Origin: Roseateles sp.
GTDB lineage: Bacteria > Pseudomonadota > Gammaproteobacteria > Burkholderiales > Burkholderiaceae_C
DNA length: 61,867 bases
Direction: 5' to 3'
NCBI GenBank assembly: GCA_019234295.1
Contig: JAFALK010000055.1
Coordinates: 1 to 61,867, forward strand
Within the stretch, counting starts at the first letter, position 1; every line of letters begins with the position of its first letter. The translations under genes and the position numbers were made by a program. The notes beneath the pieces were generated by a model that saw only the letters and a program-made list of their open reading frames with translations, did no database searches and was not told where the DNA came from. Shown here piece after piece: positions 18,636 through 27,621 of the stretch.

Positions 18636-19410
18636 ATGACGATGAGCAGCAGCAACACCGTCGCTCGTGTCATCGGCCGCGAGCTTTGGTGCGAGCCGTT
18701 CACCACCCTGGCGCGCAACCCAGAAGGCAAGGCCAGCCACGCCGTCCACGTCCTGAGCGACACCACGGCCGCGGGCGGGCAGGAACGGGCGCTGGTCCAG
18801 CGGGCCAAATTTGACGGCATTCCCGGCCTTACCGGCCTTACCGGCCTTACCGGCCCTACCGGCCTTACCGGCCCTACCGGCCCTACCGGCCTTACGGGCC
18901 TGCCGAACCGGCTACCGCTGCGAGAGCGCCTGGACCTCTGCATCGGTCAAGCCGTGCGCCAGGGCGGTTAGCGCGTGCGCTTCGCCGAGCCCGACGACTT
19001 CAAGGTCATCGACGACAGCCTCGGTCATGGCGCCGGCGACGAACTGCTCAAAGGGGTAGCACAGCCGCTGAAGAGTTGCGTGCGCGACGGCGACGTCGTG
19101 GCGCGGCTGGGCGGCGACGATTTCGGGACGGGGTGGTCCAAGCTGCGTTACCCGAAGCGCTTCCCCGTATCGCGGCTGAAGATCGACCGCTGAGTCGTGT
19201 CTCCCTTCTGCCCGGACGAGGGCGACGAAGCCAGCGCCACGGCGATCATTGCGTTGGCGCGCGGCATGCATCTGGACGGGGTCGGCGAAGGCGTGAAGAC
19301 CGCGGCCCAGCGGCAATAGCTGGCTTCGGCCGGTTGCGGCCTAGCCCAGGGCTGGTCGCTCGGCAGCCCCGTGCTGGCCGAGGCATTCGCGGTCCGACCA
19401 TCGGCCGATT
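18636..19410 (+). pseudogene. GGDEF-EAL (cyclic di-GMP) protein remnant with internal deletion
   Basis: One reading frame throughout carries the remains of a diguanylate cyclase/phosphodiesterase: an N-terminal leader ending in QERALVQRAKFDG, LPNRLPLRERLDLCIG, then DDFKVIDDSLGHGAGDELLKG and DVVARLGGDD, which jumps directly to FGTGWSKLRYPKRFPVSRLK from the EAL domain, then ASATAIIALARGMHLDGVGE and LASAGCGLAQGWSLGSPV. In-frame stops occur at 18969 (TAG), 19191 (TGA) and 19317 (TAG). The junction removed the end of GGDEF and most of EAL. Eight 9-bp repeats sit exactly at the 'LTGLPNR' motif. The gene cannot make an active enzyme. Confidence 0.85.
18825..18896. repeat. 9-bp tandem repeat GGC(C/T)TTACC-type, 8 units
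   Basis: Eight units of GGCCTTACC or GGCCCTACC encode Gly-Leu-Thr or Gly-Pro-Thr and run straight into GGCCTGCCGAACCGG (GLPNR). The unit matches the codons of the conserved LTGLPN motif of GGDEF domains, so the array probably grew from it. Confidence 0.9.
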
Positions 19411-19455
19411 CGCCGATCCGGAGGCAGCTATGCTGCGAGGCCACAGGAGAACACC

Positions 19456-20358
19456 ATGCAAACGAAACTCGCCCTCGCCCTGATTGCCGCGCTCGCTGCC
19501 AGTTCCGCTTTTGCAGCGGCCAAGGAGCAGCGCGTCACCAAGAGCGCCGCCGAGGTACTCAAGGATTCGCCCAACGCCGATTGGCGCGCCCTTGATCCGG
19601 AGAACACCCTGCTGATGAACCTGCCGCAGGGCCAGGTCGTGATCGAACTCGCGCCGCGTTTCGCACCGAAGCTGACGGCCAATATCCGCGCCCTGGCGCG
19701 CGCCAGCTACTTCGACGGCCTGGCCGTCATCCGCGTCCAGGAGAATTACGTGACGCAATGGGGCGATCCCGACGAAGACGATGCGAAGGCCCGGCCCGTG
19801 CCCGACGGCATCAAGGGCGCCAAGGAGTTTTCCATCCCGCTCAAAGGCCTGCCCCTGAACAAGCTGCACGAAACGGATGGGTGGGCACCGCTGAACGGCT
19901 TCGTGGACGGATTCCCCGTCGCTGCCGACCCCAAGGCTGGTCGCGCCTGGCTCGCGCACTGCTATTCGACCGTTGGCGTGGCGCGCGGCAACGAGCCGGA
20001 CTCGGGAAACGGCAGCGGCCTGTACGTGGCCATCGGCCAGTCGCCGCGCGCGCTGGAGAACAACATCGCGGCCGTCGGGCGCGTGATCAAGGGCATGGAG
20101 TTGCTCGGCAGCCTGCCCCGCGGCACCGGCAATCTGGGCTTCTACGAGAAGCCCGAGCAGCGCACGGCCATCACGAGCATCAAGCTCGCAGCCGACCTGC
20201 CCGAGGCCGAGCGGCCCAAGCTGCAGGTGCTGCGCACGGACAGCAAGACCTGGGGCGAGCTGCTCGAGGCACGTCGTCACCGCAGCGGCTGGTACATCAA
20301 GAGCCCCGAGCGCACGGACCTGTGCAGCGGCACGGTGCCGACGCGGCCCACGCCCTGA
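19456..20358 (+). CDS. Exported cyclophilin-type peptidyl-prolyl isomerase
   Basis: A 300-residue protein with a signal peptide (MQTKLALALIAALAASSAFA) and a cyclophilin-like core: LMNLPQGQVVIELAPRFAPK, the strand-turn ASYFDGLAVIRVQENYVTQWGDP, and GNGSGLYVAIGQSPRALENN followed by VGRVIKGMELLGSLP. The core has long insertions (for example EFSIPLKGLPLNKLHETDGW) compared with PpiA, and several active-site positions differ from the FHR..Q motif, so activity may be weak. Expected place: periplasm. RBS AGGAGA lies 6-7 bases upstream of the ATG. It follows the GGDEF-EAL remnant. Confidence 0.8.
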   Translation: MQTKLALALIAALAASSAFAAAKEQRVTKSAAEVLKDSPNADWRALDPENTLLMNLPQGQVVIELAPRFAPKLTANIRALARASYFDGLAVIRVQENYVTQWGDPDEDDAKARPVPDGIKGAKEFSIPLKGLPLNKLHETDGWAPLNGFVDGFPVAADPKAGRAWLAHCYSTVGVARGNEPDSGNGSGLYVAIGQSPRALENNIAAVGRVIKGMELLGSLPRGTGNLGFYEKPEQRTAITSIKLAADLPEAERPKLQVLRTDSKTWGELLEARRHRSGWYIKSPERTDLCSGTVPTRPTP

Positions 20359-20370
20359 CCGGGCCCGGCC

Positions 20371-21333
20371 TCAGAACTTGTACGTGGCGCTCAGGTTCAT
20401 GAAGCGTCCGCGCGGGTCGTTGTACCCCGGGTGGTCGCCCGGGTGGGCGCCCGGGTCGGAGCCCCAGAGCTAAGAGTCGGCCTTTTCGGAGAACGGCGGG
20501 CTCGTGCCGAGCGAGCTCTTCACCCCAGTCCTCAGAGTCATCGTCTGGGGGGCGGAGCAGGCGCCCGACAGATCCCATAAGGGGTGGGCTTTGAGGCAAA
20601 TGAGGCGATTGGGGCGATTGCGGGGATTGGGGCGACGACCAAAGCGATGTTCGTGTCGGCGTCCGAATTCCGGTCGTCGTGACCGCTGATGAAGCTGCTG
20701 CTCAGGGCCAGGGTCCTGGGGCCGTTCTCCGAATCCAGCGTGAGGCCATGGCGCCAGCAGTGCACGACGTCGTCGGTCGAGAACTTGCCGAGGTTTGAGA
20801 TGAAGGGACCTCCGTAGCCCGTTTGCTGCTCGGGTTTGAGCGTCAGCGCGCCGCGCAACGTGGCGCCGAAGCGCCCCAACCCGCGCGCTGCCGCCCTGCC
20901 ACTGAATCATGAGGTCGACGCCCGCGTCGTCGCCAGGCAACGCGAAGTTGGCCATACGCCGGCCGTTGAGCAGCACGAGCGTGATGGAAGTACCGTGGCC
21001 GCGCAGGTTCGCCGAACTCAGGCTCATCGGGTCCTTTGAAGCCGGCAGTCCCGCTGAATACGTCATCGGTCAGGTTGTTGCTCGCGCCAGTGACCGTGTC
21101 CAGCACCTCGGCCACCGTGGTCAAACTGGCCTTGGCCACTTGTTCGCTGCTGATGATCAGGACCAACTGGGCGTCATTGCTGACCGACTGCTTGGTCGAC
21201 GAGTTTGGTCGACGAGCTTGATCGACGAATCTGTGACCTCGACGCGGTCGAGCTTCGTGCCGGCCTCCTGCGCGATGTCAGGCACCGAAGAAACCAGCAG
21301 CACGGCACCGGCCTGCTGGCGAAATCGGGACAT
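20371..21333 (-). pseudogene. TonB-dependent receptor remnant (N-terminal plug and C-terminal barrel)
   Basis: Pieces in order on the minus strand, in different frames: KLDRVEVTDSSIKLVDQ (start of plug), ASLTTVAEVLDTVTGASNN, LSSANLRGHGTSITLVLLNG and RRMANFALPGDDAGVDL (plug), then GALTLKPEQQTGYG, KFSTDDVVHCWRHGLTLDSE and SSFISGHDDRNSDADTN (late barrel), finally DPRGRFMNLSATYKF and a stop at 20371-20373. At least three frame changes and a large gap between plug and late barrel are evident. The last part has a short GC-rich repeat (about 20427-20461, CGCCCGGGT type). The gene is dead. Confidence 0.8.
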
Positions 21334-21545
21334 GGATCCTTGCGGTGATGCCCGTTGCCGCAAGGCAGCCGGTCGGGGCGCCGCCGCATCAGATCGATGG
21401 CAAGACTGATGGACGGCGCCAGCACGCTCGACCGCGTGCGTCGCGCAGAAAGACGAGGGAATTCGCAGGGAATGTGAGCGATGCGCTGGCGTTGTCACGC
21501 CAATGCGCTTAGCCTTGTAGACGACCCTTCATCTGACTCATTGCC

Positions 21546-22925
21546 ATGCAGTTCTCCGCCCTCGCCACACGGCTTCTCGCCCCCCTGCTCGCGTTCGTGC
21601 TCTCGGCCAGCCTGGTCGGGCCGGCCCGCGCCCACGGCGCGCCCCCCGCCGTCACGCGCGGCGCCAGCGCTCCCTTGCCTGCGGCGTCGGCACCCGATGG
21701 CCAGATCAAGGGTTACGCCATGGCCATAGGCGGCGCGCTCAAAAACGACAACGAAGAGGTCTGGCAACGCCTCGTGGCCTTGGCCGGCGGCAAGGGCGCC
21801 CGCTTCGTGGTCTTCGGCACCGCCTCAGAAGACCCGGAGGCCAGTGCCAAGGCCATCGTCGAGCTGCTGCAGCGCCACGGCGCCGTGGCCGAATCCGTTC
21901 CCGTCGCACCCAAGTTCGCCTGGGTGGACCTGAACAAGGTCGTGCGCGACCCGGCGCTGATCGCCAAGGTGCGCAATGCACGCGGCGTATTCTTCACCGG
22001 CGGCTCGCAGGAGCGCATCGTCGACGTGCTGATGCCCGGCGGCAAGCCTACGCCCATGCTCGACGCCATCTGGGATGTCTACCGCCGCGGCGGCGTGGTG
22101 GCCGGCACCTCGGCCGGCGCTGCTGTCATGAGCACCGTGATGTTCCGCGACGCCCCCAGCGTCATCGACGTGATGAAGGGCAAGTGGGTGGACGGCAAAC
22201 AGGTGGACCGCGGCCTGGGCTTTGTCGGGCCCGATCTCTTCGTGGACCAGCATTTTTTGCGCCGCGGGCGCTTCGGCCGCATGATCCCACTGATGATGGC
22301 CAAGGGCTACAGGCTGGGCCTGGGCGTGGACGAAAACACTGCGGCTGTGATCCGCGGAGACGAGGTCGAGATCGTCGGGGGCCGCGGCGCCCTGCTCGTT
22401 GACCTCAACGACATCAAGACGGACCCAACCCTGGGCGCCTTCAATGTCAGCGGTGCGCGCCTGTCCTACCTCGACCATGGCGATCGCTACAACCTCAGAA
22501 GCCACACTCTCACACCCTCGGCCCTGAAGCTGCGCGGCGACAGGCTCCAGCCCGGCGCGCCCGGTTTCGAGCCCTACTACACAGAGGACCGCTTCGATCT
22601 CGACATGCTCGGCGACTCCACTTTGGCCAATGCCATGGCCCAGCTCGTGGACTCGACCAAGCTCGAGGTCCAGGGCCTCGCTTTTGATCCTCGCGTGAAG
22701 CCCGGGGAGCGGCTGGCCGATCTGGGCTTTCACTTCCGGCTCTACAAAGCGCCCGACACCATCGGCTGGAGCAGCACCGAAGGGGGTGCTGAGGAATACA
22801 CCGTGGCGAACGTGCGCCTGGACGTCACGCCCGTTCGGGTGCCCATGCCGCTCTACGGTGCCTGGGGCAAGGACGACGATCGCAACGCCGCCAAGGAAGC
22901 GCAGCAGCCCGAGCGTTCGCGCTAG
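21546..22925 (+). CDS. Secreted cyanophycinase (peptidase family S51)
   Basis: A 459-residue protein with a signal peptide (LLAPLLAFVLSASLVGPARA) and the S51 fold: a glycine-rich GVFFTGGSQERIVD loop and the nucleophile elbow VVAGTSAGAAVMS (S189). Further family segments are VDQHFLRRGRFGRMIPLMM and LGVDENTAAVIRGDEVEIVG. It cleaves beta-Asp-Arg dipeptides from cyanophycin; the extracellular forms (CphE type) let bacteria feed on cyanophycin made by others. About 120 C-terminal residues form an extra domain after the core. Both flanks hold fragments of a broken TonB receptor. No dipeptide hydrolase or cyanophycin synthetase is nearby. Confidence 0.87.
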   Translation: MQFSALATRLLAPLLAFVLSASLVGPARAHGAPPAVTRGASAPLPAASAPDGQIKGYAMAIGGALKNDNEEVWQRLVALAGGKGARFVVFGTASEDPEASAKAIVELLQRHGAVAESVPVAPKFAWVDLNKVVRDPALIAKVRNARGVFFTGGSQERIVDVLMPGGKPTPMLDAIWDVYRRGGVVAGTSAGAAVMSTVMFRDAPSVIDVMKGKWVDGKQVDRGLGFVGPDLFVDQHFLRRGRFGRMIPLMMAKGYRLGLGVDENTAAVIRGDEVEIVGGRGALLVDLNDIKTDPTLGAFNVSGARLSYLDHGDRYNLRSHTLTPSALKLRGDRLQPGAPGFEPYYTEDRFDLDMLGDSTLANAMAQLVDSTKLEVQGLAFDPRVKPGERLADLGFHFRLYKAPDTIGWSSTEGGAEEYTVANVRLDVTPVRVPMPLYGAWGKDDDRNAAKEAQQPERSR

Positions 22926-22989
22926 CACGTGCCCACGCCTGGAGACCGCAGAGGGCGGGCGTTCGCGTCCGGCCTCCAAGAATGCGTGT

Positions 22990-23280
22990 GCAGGCCCCGC
23001 CGCTCGAATACCGTCACCGATGCCACCCACTTCGTGCTGGGCGGCGAATCAAACACCCGCGAGTGGGGCATCAAGACCGCAGCGAGCAGGCCACGCAGCA
23101 AGCTGAACGAGTCCTACGCCAACGGATACATGAGGACGGCCGAGTTCAACAGCCCGGTCGCCTCGGGCAAGTTGGCCCGCTGCGTGTCCCCGCGCAACGA
23201 GTGGCCCGACACGCAGGCTCTGATCGACGGTTCGGCCTATCACAGCGCGATCCGCACGGCCTCCAGGCCCAGCCCCCTGC
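22990..23280 (+). pseudogene. TonB-dependent receptor fragment (mid barrel)
   Basis: Plus-strand frame reading NTVTDATHFVLGG ... SKLNESYANGYMRTAEFNSP ... VASGKLARCV ... QALIDGSAYHSAIRTAS. This matches the middle barrel of receptors of the 'R-x-VLAG..G-W-Y..A' group, exactly the part missing from the minus-strand remnant upstream of cyanophycinase. It has no start, signal peptide or plug, and its frame runs into antisense slyX. It most likely derives from the same ancestral gene. Confidence 0.65.
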
Positions 23281-23288
23281 TCGATCGC

Positions 23289-23495
23289 TCAGTAATGAGG
23301 CGGGATCTCGTCGCGCAAGCTGCGAAAGGTCTGAGCATCCCCCTCCGGCACGCGCCGGCGCATCTCCGAGAGCTCGCGGATCAAGGCCTCGATCTCCTGC
23401 TGCTGGCGCACGACGACGCCGTTCAGCTGATCCAGGGCGTCTTCGAGATAGCTGGCTTTAATTTCCAGCTCGGTGATGCGAGATTCGGTGTCCAT
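23289..23495 (-). CDS. slyX: SlyX family protein
   Basis: A 68-residue coiled-coil protein. The sequence ITELEIKASYLEDALDQLNG and the terminal PPHY are the family hallmarks. Function is unknown in any species. It is divergent from trhO across 28 bp, so the two share a very short promoter region. Confidence 0.92.
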   Translation of the reverse strand: MDTESRITELEIKASYLEDALDQLNGVVVRQQQEIEALIRELSEMRRRVPEGDAQTFRSLRDEIPPHY

Positions 23496-23523
23496 GGCCT
23501 GAATTTACAATCCACGCGCTGCC

Positions 23524-24306
23524 ATGGCTTCAATCCTCAATATTTCGGCCTACAAATTCGTGGGCCTGCCAGATGCGCAAGACCTGCGCCCCACCCTGCA
23601 CGAACTCGCGCAGGCCCTCGATCTCAAGGGCACGGTGCTGCTCGCCGAGGAAGGCATCAATCTCTTCCTGGCCGGCTCGGCCGAGAGCGTGCGGGCCTGG
23701 GTCGCCGCCCTGCATCGGGACCCGCGCTTCGCTGACATCTCGCCCAAGGAAAGCTGGAGCGAGAACGTGCCGTTCAAAAAGCTGCTCGTCAAGTTCAAGC
23801 CAGAGATCATCCGCATGAACCACCCGGCGATCCGGCCCGACGCGCAGGAGCGCGCACCGGCCATTCGCCCGCTGGATCTGGCCCGCTGGCTGGACCAGGG
23901 CCATGACGACGCCGGCCGCCCGGTCGTGATGCTGGACACACGCAATGGCTTCGAGGTGGACTATGGCGCGTTCGACGATGCGATCGACTGGCGCATCACC
24001 AAGTTCAGCGAGTTCCCCCAGGCCGCGCAGGAACACCTTGCCGACCTCGAAGGTAAGACCGTCGTGAGCTACTGCACCGGCGGCATCCGCTGCGAGAAGG
24101 CTGCCATCGTGCTGCAGCAGATGGGCCTGAACGCCTTCCAGCTCGAGGGCGGCATCCTCAAGTATTTCGAGGAGACTCAGAGCGCGCCGCACTATCACGG
24201 CGGCTGTTTCGTGTTCGACGAGCGCGAGGCCCTGGGCACGGCGCTGCAGCCTTCGAGCCTGATCGACCGGCCCGCTTCAGAAGCGCACCGGGCCAAGAAG
24301 GACTGA
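23524..24306 (+). CDS. trhO: tRNA uridine(34) hydroxylase, rhodanese family
   Basis: A 260-residue member of the YceA/TrhO group, which hydroxylates U34 of certain tRNAs with oxygen and prephenate-derived chemistry to start cmo5U/mo5U formation. N-terminal ferredoxin-like part (KGTVLLAEEGINLFLAGSAE) followed by a rhodanese domain with MLDTRNGFEVDYGAF and the cysteine loop YCTGGIRCEKAA (C184, C190). The enterobacterial C-terminal Cys-rich extension is absent, giving the shorter form common in betaproteobacteria. The stop is 5 bp before the next gene. Confidence 0.9.
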   Translation: MASILNISAYKFVGLPDAQDLRPTLHELAQALDLKGTVLLAEEGINLFLAGSAESVRAWVAALHRDPRFADISPKESWSENVPFKKLLVKFKPEIIRMNHPAIRPDAQERAPAIRPLDLARWLDQGHDDAGRPVVMLDTRNGFEVDYGAFDDAIDWRITKFSEFPQAAQEHLADLEGKTVVSYCTGGIRCEKAAIVLQQMGLNAFQLEGGILKYFEETQSAPHYHGGCFVFDEREALGTALQPSSLIDRPASEAHRAKKD

Positions 24307-24311
24307 GCACG

Positions 24312-25430
24312 ATGAAGACCCAGGTTCACCCACTCCTCTCGCCCGCTCCGGGCACGCAGCGCGAACTCGTCTCGCTGCATTACGGCACGTCCGGCGCCGG
24401 CCCCAAGATCTACATCCAGTCCAGTCTGCACGCGGATGAACTGCCGGGCATGCTGGTGGCCCACCATCTTCGCAAGCGCCTGGATGAGCTCGAGGCTGCG
24501 GGCCGCATCCGCGGGGAGATCGTGCTCGTGCCCATGGCCAATCCCATTGGCCTCGCCCAGCACCTGCTGCACGCGCCGCTGGGGCGCTTCGAGCTGACTT
24601 CGGGCCAGAACTTCAACCGCCACTACCCGGATCAAATCGACGCTGTAGCGCGCGAAGTGGAGGCCGAGCTGAACCAGGACGCCGCGCATAACGTTGCCGT
24701 CCTGCGGCATGCGCTCAAGCGGGCCGTCAGCGAATCCAAGGTGGAGACCGAGCTGCAATCGCTGCGCCGCACGCTGATGGTCCTGTCCTGCGACGCCGAC
24801 GTGGCACTGGATCTGCATTGCGATGCTCAGGCCGTCATGCACCTCTATACCGAGACGCCCTGCGCCGCTCAGTGCGAACCGCTTGCGCGCTACCTGGGCA
24901 GCCGGCTGACCCTGCTGGCCCAGGACTCTGGCGACAACCCCTTCGATGAAGCCTGCTCCCAGGTCTGGTGGAAATGGGCCCGGCATTTCGGCGACCGCTT
25001 CCCCGTCCCTCAGGCATGCCTTGCGGTCACCGTGGAGTTGCGCGGCTTCGTGGACGTGGACCACGGGCTGGCCAGCGACGACGCCCAGAACATCGTCGAC
25101 TATCTGGTCTGGCGCGGCGCGATCACGGGGCCTGGTCGCCCCATGCCGCGCGCCGTGGGTGATGCGCGCCCGCTGGCCGGCTCCATGCCCATCAACGCGC
25201 CCTCGGCTGGCCTTTTGGTGTTCTTGCGCAAGGTTGGCGATCTCGTCAAGGCCGGCGAGCCGCTGGCCCACGTGATCGACCCTCTCACCAATTCGGTGAC
25301 CGAGCTGAACAGCCCGGTGGATGGGCTGCTTTTCGCCCGAGAGAACCTGCGCTTTGCCACGGCCGGGATGCGCGTGGCCAAGGTGGCGGGAACGCAGGCG
25401 CTGCGCACTGGCAAGCTGCTGGGCTTCTGA
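24312..25430 (+). CDS. Succinylglutamate desuccinylase/aspartoacylase family hydrolase
   Basis: A 372-residue M14-like zinc hydrolase. Zinc ligands H40 and E43 lie in SSLHADELPG, H169 in ALDLHCD, and the likely catalytic glutamate is E242 in VTVELRG. The C-terminal 110 residues form a lipoyl-like beta domain (NAPSAGLLVFLRKVGDLVKA, with VIDPLTN), as in many uncharacterised members linked with ectoine or N-acyl amino acid breakdown. It is 5 bp after trhO and probably co-transcribed. The substrate is not predictable. Confidence 0.85.
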   Translation: MKTQVHPLLSPAPGTQRELVSLHYGTSGAGPKIYIQSSLHADELPGMLVAHHLRKRLDELEAAGRIRGEIVLVPMANPIGLAQHLLHAPLGRFELTSGQNFNRHYPDQIDAVAREVEAELNQDAAHNVAVLRHALKRAVSESKVETELQSLRRTLMVLSCDADVALDLHCDAQAVMHLYTETPCAAQCEPLARYLGSRLTLLAQDSGDNPFDEACSQVWWKWARHFGDRFPVPQACLAVTVELRGFVDVDHGLASDDAQNIVDYLVWRGAITGPGRPMPRAVGDARPLAGSMPINAPSAGLLVFLRKVGDLVKAGEPLAHVIDPLTNSVTELNSPVDGLLFARENLRFATAGMRVAKVAGTQALRTGKLLGF

Positions 25431-25607
25431 TCCGCGCGGGCACCCACGGCGCAGCGCCCGGAAGTGAAGCATCTGCGCCACAGTCGAACACGTCTCGTGA
25501 GATTGTCGAGCTGACGACAGATTGCTCACGCCCTCTTGCTTAGCATCCCGACCTGGCAGATAGGTCTTCCGCGCCAGCCGCAACTTACATCTCTGGAGAT
25601 CCCCCGA

Positions 25608-26768
25608 ATGAACAAATTCGCCCTCGCCCCCGTGACCCTGGCTGCACTCGCGGCATCTGCGAGCGCGACTGCCCAGTCCTCGTCCGTCACGCTGTACGGT
25701 CAGGTGTCGGCGGCCATCGAGCGTCGGGATCACCAAGGCGCCGGCGCCGGTGGCAAGGCGTGGTCAGTGGGCAATGACGAGTTCTATATCTCCAACATCG
25801 GCCTGCGCGGCAATGAAGATCTCGGCGACGGCATGAAGGCCATTTTCCGCCTGGAGTCGGGCCTCAACACCAACAACGGCACGACCACCACGAGCACCAA
25901 GTTCTGGAACCGACAGGCTTTCGTCGGACTGGACACCGGTGAAACCGGCACGATCACCATCGGTCGCCAGTACAGCGCCGGCGTGGATCGCATGGTGCGC
26001 ACACTCGACATCTTCAACGTCGGCGGCCAGGGCCTGACGACGGTCCCGATCGCCCTGTACGGCATCAACCGCTTCTCCCCGAACAACGCGACCTACGTCT
26101 CCAACGACAACCGAGCCGACGATAGCGTCAAGTACCGAGTCGTCCTTCCGGACCTGGGCCTCGACTTGGGCAGCAGCGTCGGCTTTAAGGATGGCGCAGG
26201 CCGCCATTTCTCGGCCGATATCGGTCAGACTACGAAGAGCTACGCGCTTGGCGCCTTCTACATCCGGTACGAGGCGCCCACGGCCTTGAGCAACGGCTAC
26301 GTCCCCAAGCAGACCACGGTGGCTTTCGGCGGTAACGTGCCCGTCGGCCCAGTCAAGATCTATGCCAACTACCTGGTCAACAAACTCGACTCGGCCGGCG
26401 CCGCCCTGGGTCGCCCGGCCACCGAAGACAAGGTGTTGTCGCTCGCCGCGCGCTGGACCGTGGCGCCCAATATGGACCTGAGCGGTGCTCTCTACAACGA
26501 CAAGGGCACGAACCTACGCGATCCCTTGTCCAACGCCGTCGCAGGCCGCAACGGAAACAAGAACACCTACATCGCCGACATCGAGTACTACCTGTCCAAG
26601 CGCTCGCTGCTTAACGTGGCGTACTTCCGCACCTCGATGACGGACGGCTACCTGTTCGACGCGATCACCGCGACCGCGTTGTCCGGCGCCACGCACATCG
26701 GCGGCATCGCGGGCATGGGCTTCTCTGCTTACTCGGGCTTCCAGGTCGGCGTTCGCCAGGCCTTCTGA
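25608..26768 (+). CDS. General diffusion porin (Omp32/Gram-negative porin family)
   Basis: A 386-residue outer-membrane porin. Signal peptide MNKFALAPVTLAALAASASA with cleavage before TAQSSSVTLYGQV, the typical beta-porin opening. 16-stranded barrel features follow, including GFRG-like LRGNEDLGDGMKAIFRLESG, RQAFVGLDTGETGTITIGRQ, and the C-terminal FQVGVRQAF ending in phenylalanine for BAM recognition. The ATG at 25608 is preceded by GGAGAT; the longer frame is untranslated leader. A strong terminator follows. Confidence 0.95.
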   Translation: MNKFALAPVTLAALAASASATAQSSSVTLYGQVSAAIERRDHQGAGAGGKAWSVGNDEFYISNIGLRGNEDLGDGMKAIFRLESGLNTNNGTTTTSTKFWNRQAFVGLDTGETGTITIGRQYSAGVDRMVRTLDIFNVGGQGLTTVPIALYGINRFSPNNATYVSNDNRADDSVKYRVVLPDLGLDLGSSVGFKDGAGRHFSADIGQTTKSYALGAFYIRYEAPTALSNGYVPKQTTVAFGGNVPVGPVKIYANYLVNKLDSAGAALGRPATEDKVLSLAARWTVAPNMDLSGALYNDKGTNLRDPLSNAVAGRNGNKNTYIADIEYYLSKRSLLNVAYFRTSMTDGYLFDAITATALSGATHIGGIAGMGFSAYSGFQVGVRQAF

Positions 26769-26786
26769 CCCCGCTCCTCGATCGAC

Positions 26787-26812
26787 AAGGCCGCCCTCCC
26801 GGGCGGCCTTTT
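26787..26812 (+). terminator. Intrinsic terminator of the porin gene
   Basis: AAGGCCGCCC pairs with GGGCGGCCTT around TCCC, followed by TT. It also separates porin from the convergent pirin gene. Confidence 0.85.
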
Positions 26813-26822
26813 CATGGGCAAC

Positions 26823-27524
26823 TTAGCGAGACAGATCGAACGCCAGCACCTCGGCGTCCTGCCCGCTCTTCAGATGCAGGGACTCCACGCCCGCCGCCTG
26901 CACAGCGTCGCCTGCGCCCAACAGCATGCCGTTGACCTCGAGACTGCCTCGGATCAGGTGGACATAAGCCAGGCGTCCTGGTGCCAGCTCGAGGGTGGCC
27001 TCTTCAGAACCGTCGAACAGGCCAGCGAACAGCCTGGCGTCGGCGTTGATCCGGACCGAGCCGTCTGCCGCGTCCGGCGACGCCACCAGGCGAAGCTTGC
27101 CGCGCTTCTCGGCATCGGCAAACGCCTTCTGCTCGTAGCTCGGCGCGATGCCCTTGCGCTCCGGCATGATCCAGATCTGCAGAAAGTGCGTCTCCCGGTC
27201 TTTGGCGTTGTTGAACTCGCTGTGCATCACGCCCGTACCCGCGCTCATGCGCTGTACCTCGCCCGGGCGGATGGCCTCGCCGTTGCCCATGCTGTCCTTG
27301 TGGGCCAGTTCGCCGGACAACACATAGCTGATGATCTCCATGTCCCGGTGGCCGTGCGTGCCGAAGCCGGTGCCCGGCGCTACGCGATCCTCGTTGATCA
27401 CGCGCAGCGGGCCGAAGCCCATGCGTTGCGGGTTGTAGTAGTCGGCAAACGAGAAGCTGTGGAAAGACTTGAGCCAGCCGTGATCGGCGTGGCCGCGCTG
27501 CGCAGACTTGATGAGCTCCAGCAT
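26823..27524 (-). CDS. Pirin family protein (quercetinase-like bicupin)
   Basis: A 233-residue bicupin like E. coli YhhW. The four metal ligands are present at the same positions as in YhhW: H57 and H59 in THGHRDMEI, H101 and E103 in MHSEF. YhhW shows quercetin 2,3-dioxygenase activity in vitro; the natural substrate is unknown. It is divergent from a LysR regulator over about 97 bp, which suggests direct control by it. RBS AAGGAGA is visible upstream. Confidence 0.92.
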   Translation of the reverse strand: MLELIKSAQRGHADHGWLKSFHSFSFADYYNPQRMGFGPLRVINEDRVAPGTGFGTHGHRDMEIISYVLSGELAHKDSMGNGEAIRPGEVQRMSAGTGVMHSEFNNAKDRETHFLQIWIMPERKGIAPSYEQKAFADAEKRGKLRLVASPDAADGSVRINADARLFAGLFDGSEEATLELAPGRLAYVHLIRGSLEVNGMLLGAGDAVQAAGVESLHLKSGQDAEVLAFDLSR

Positions 27525-27546
27525 GGTGTTCTCCTTGTGTTACTGA

Positions 27547-27554
27547 TGACGTCA
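27547..27554. promoter_or_regulatory. Palindrome TGACGTCA in the pirin-LysR gap
   Basis: A perfect 8-bp palindrome extended by an imperfect ACTGA...TCACTGT context, midway between the two divergent genes. Candidate operator for the LysR protein; no binding data. Confidence 0.35.
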
Positions 27555-27621
27555 CTGTAGACAGCGGCAGCAGACCTGAGGGTTGAGCCATTCGAGCCTA
27601 ACGTTCAAATAAGATGAAGAC

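Noticed and set aside
15274..18639. Very long open frame on the plus strand opposite dnaE
   Set aside because: It is the antisense shadow of a GC-rich gene; dnaE has all family motifs and the antisense text has no domain or RBS.
18825..18896. Collagen-like Gly-x-Thr protein
   Set aside because: The repeats lie inside a GGDEF remnant with downstream stops and arise from the LTGLPN codons.
22929..23735. Single gene of 268 residues after cyanophycinase
   Set aside because: Its first half is a receptor fragment and its second half is antisense to slyX and overlaps trhO, so it is not one protein.
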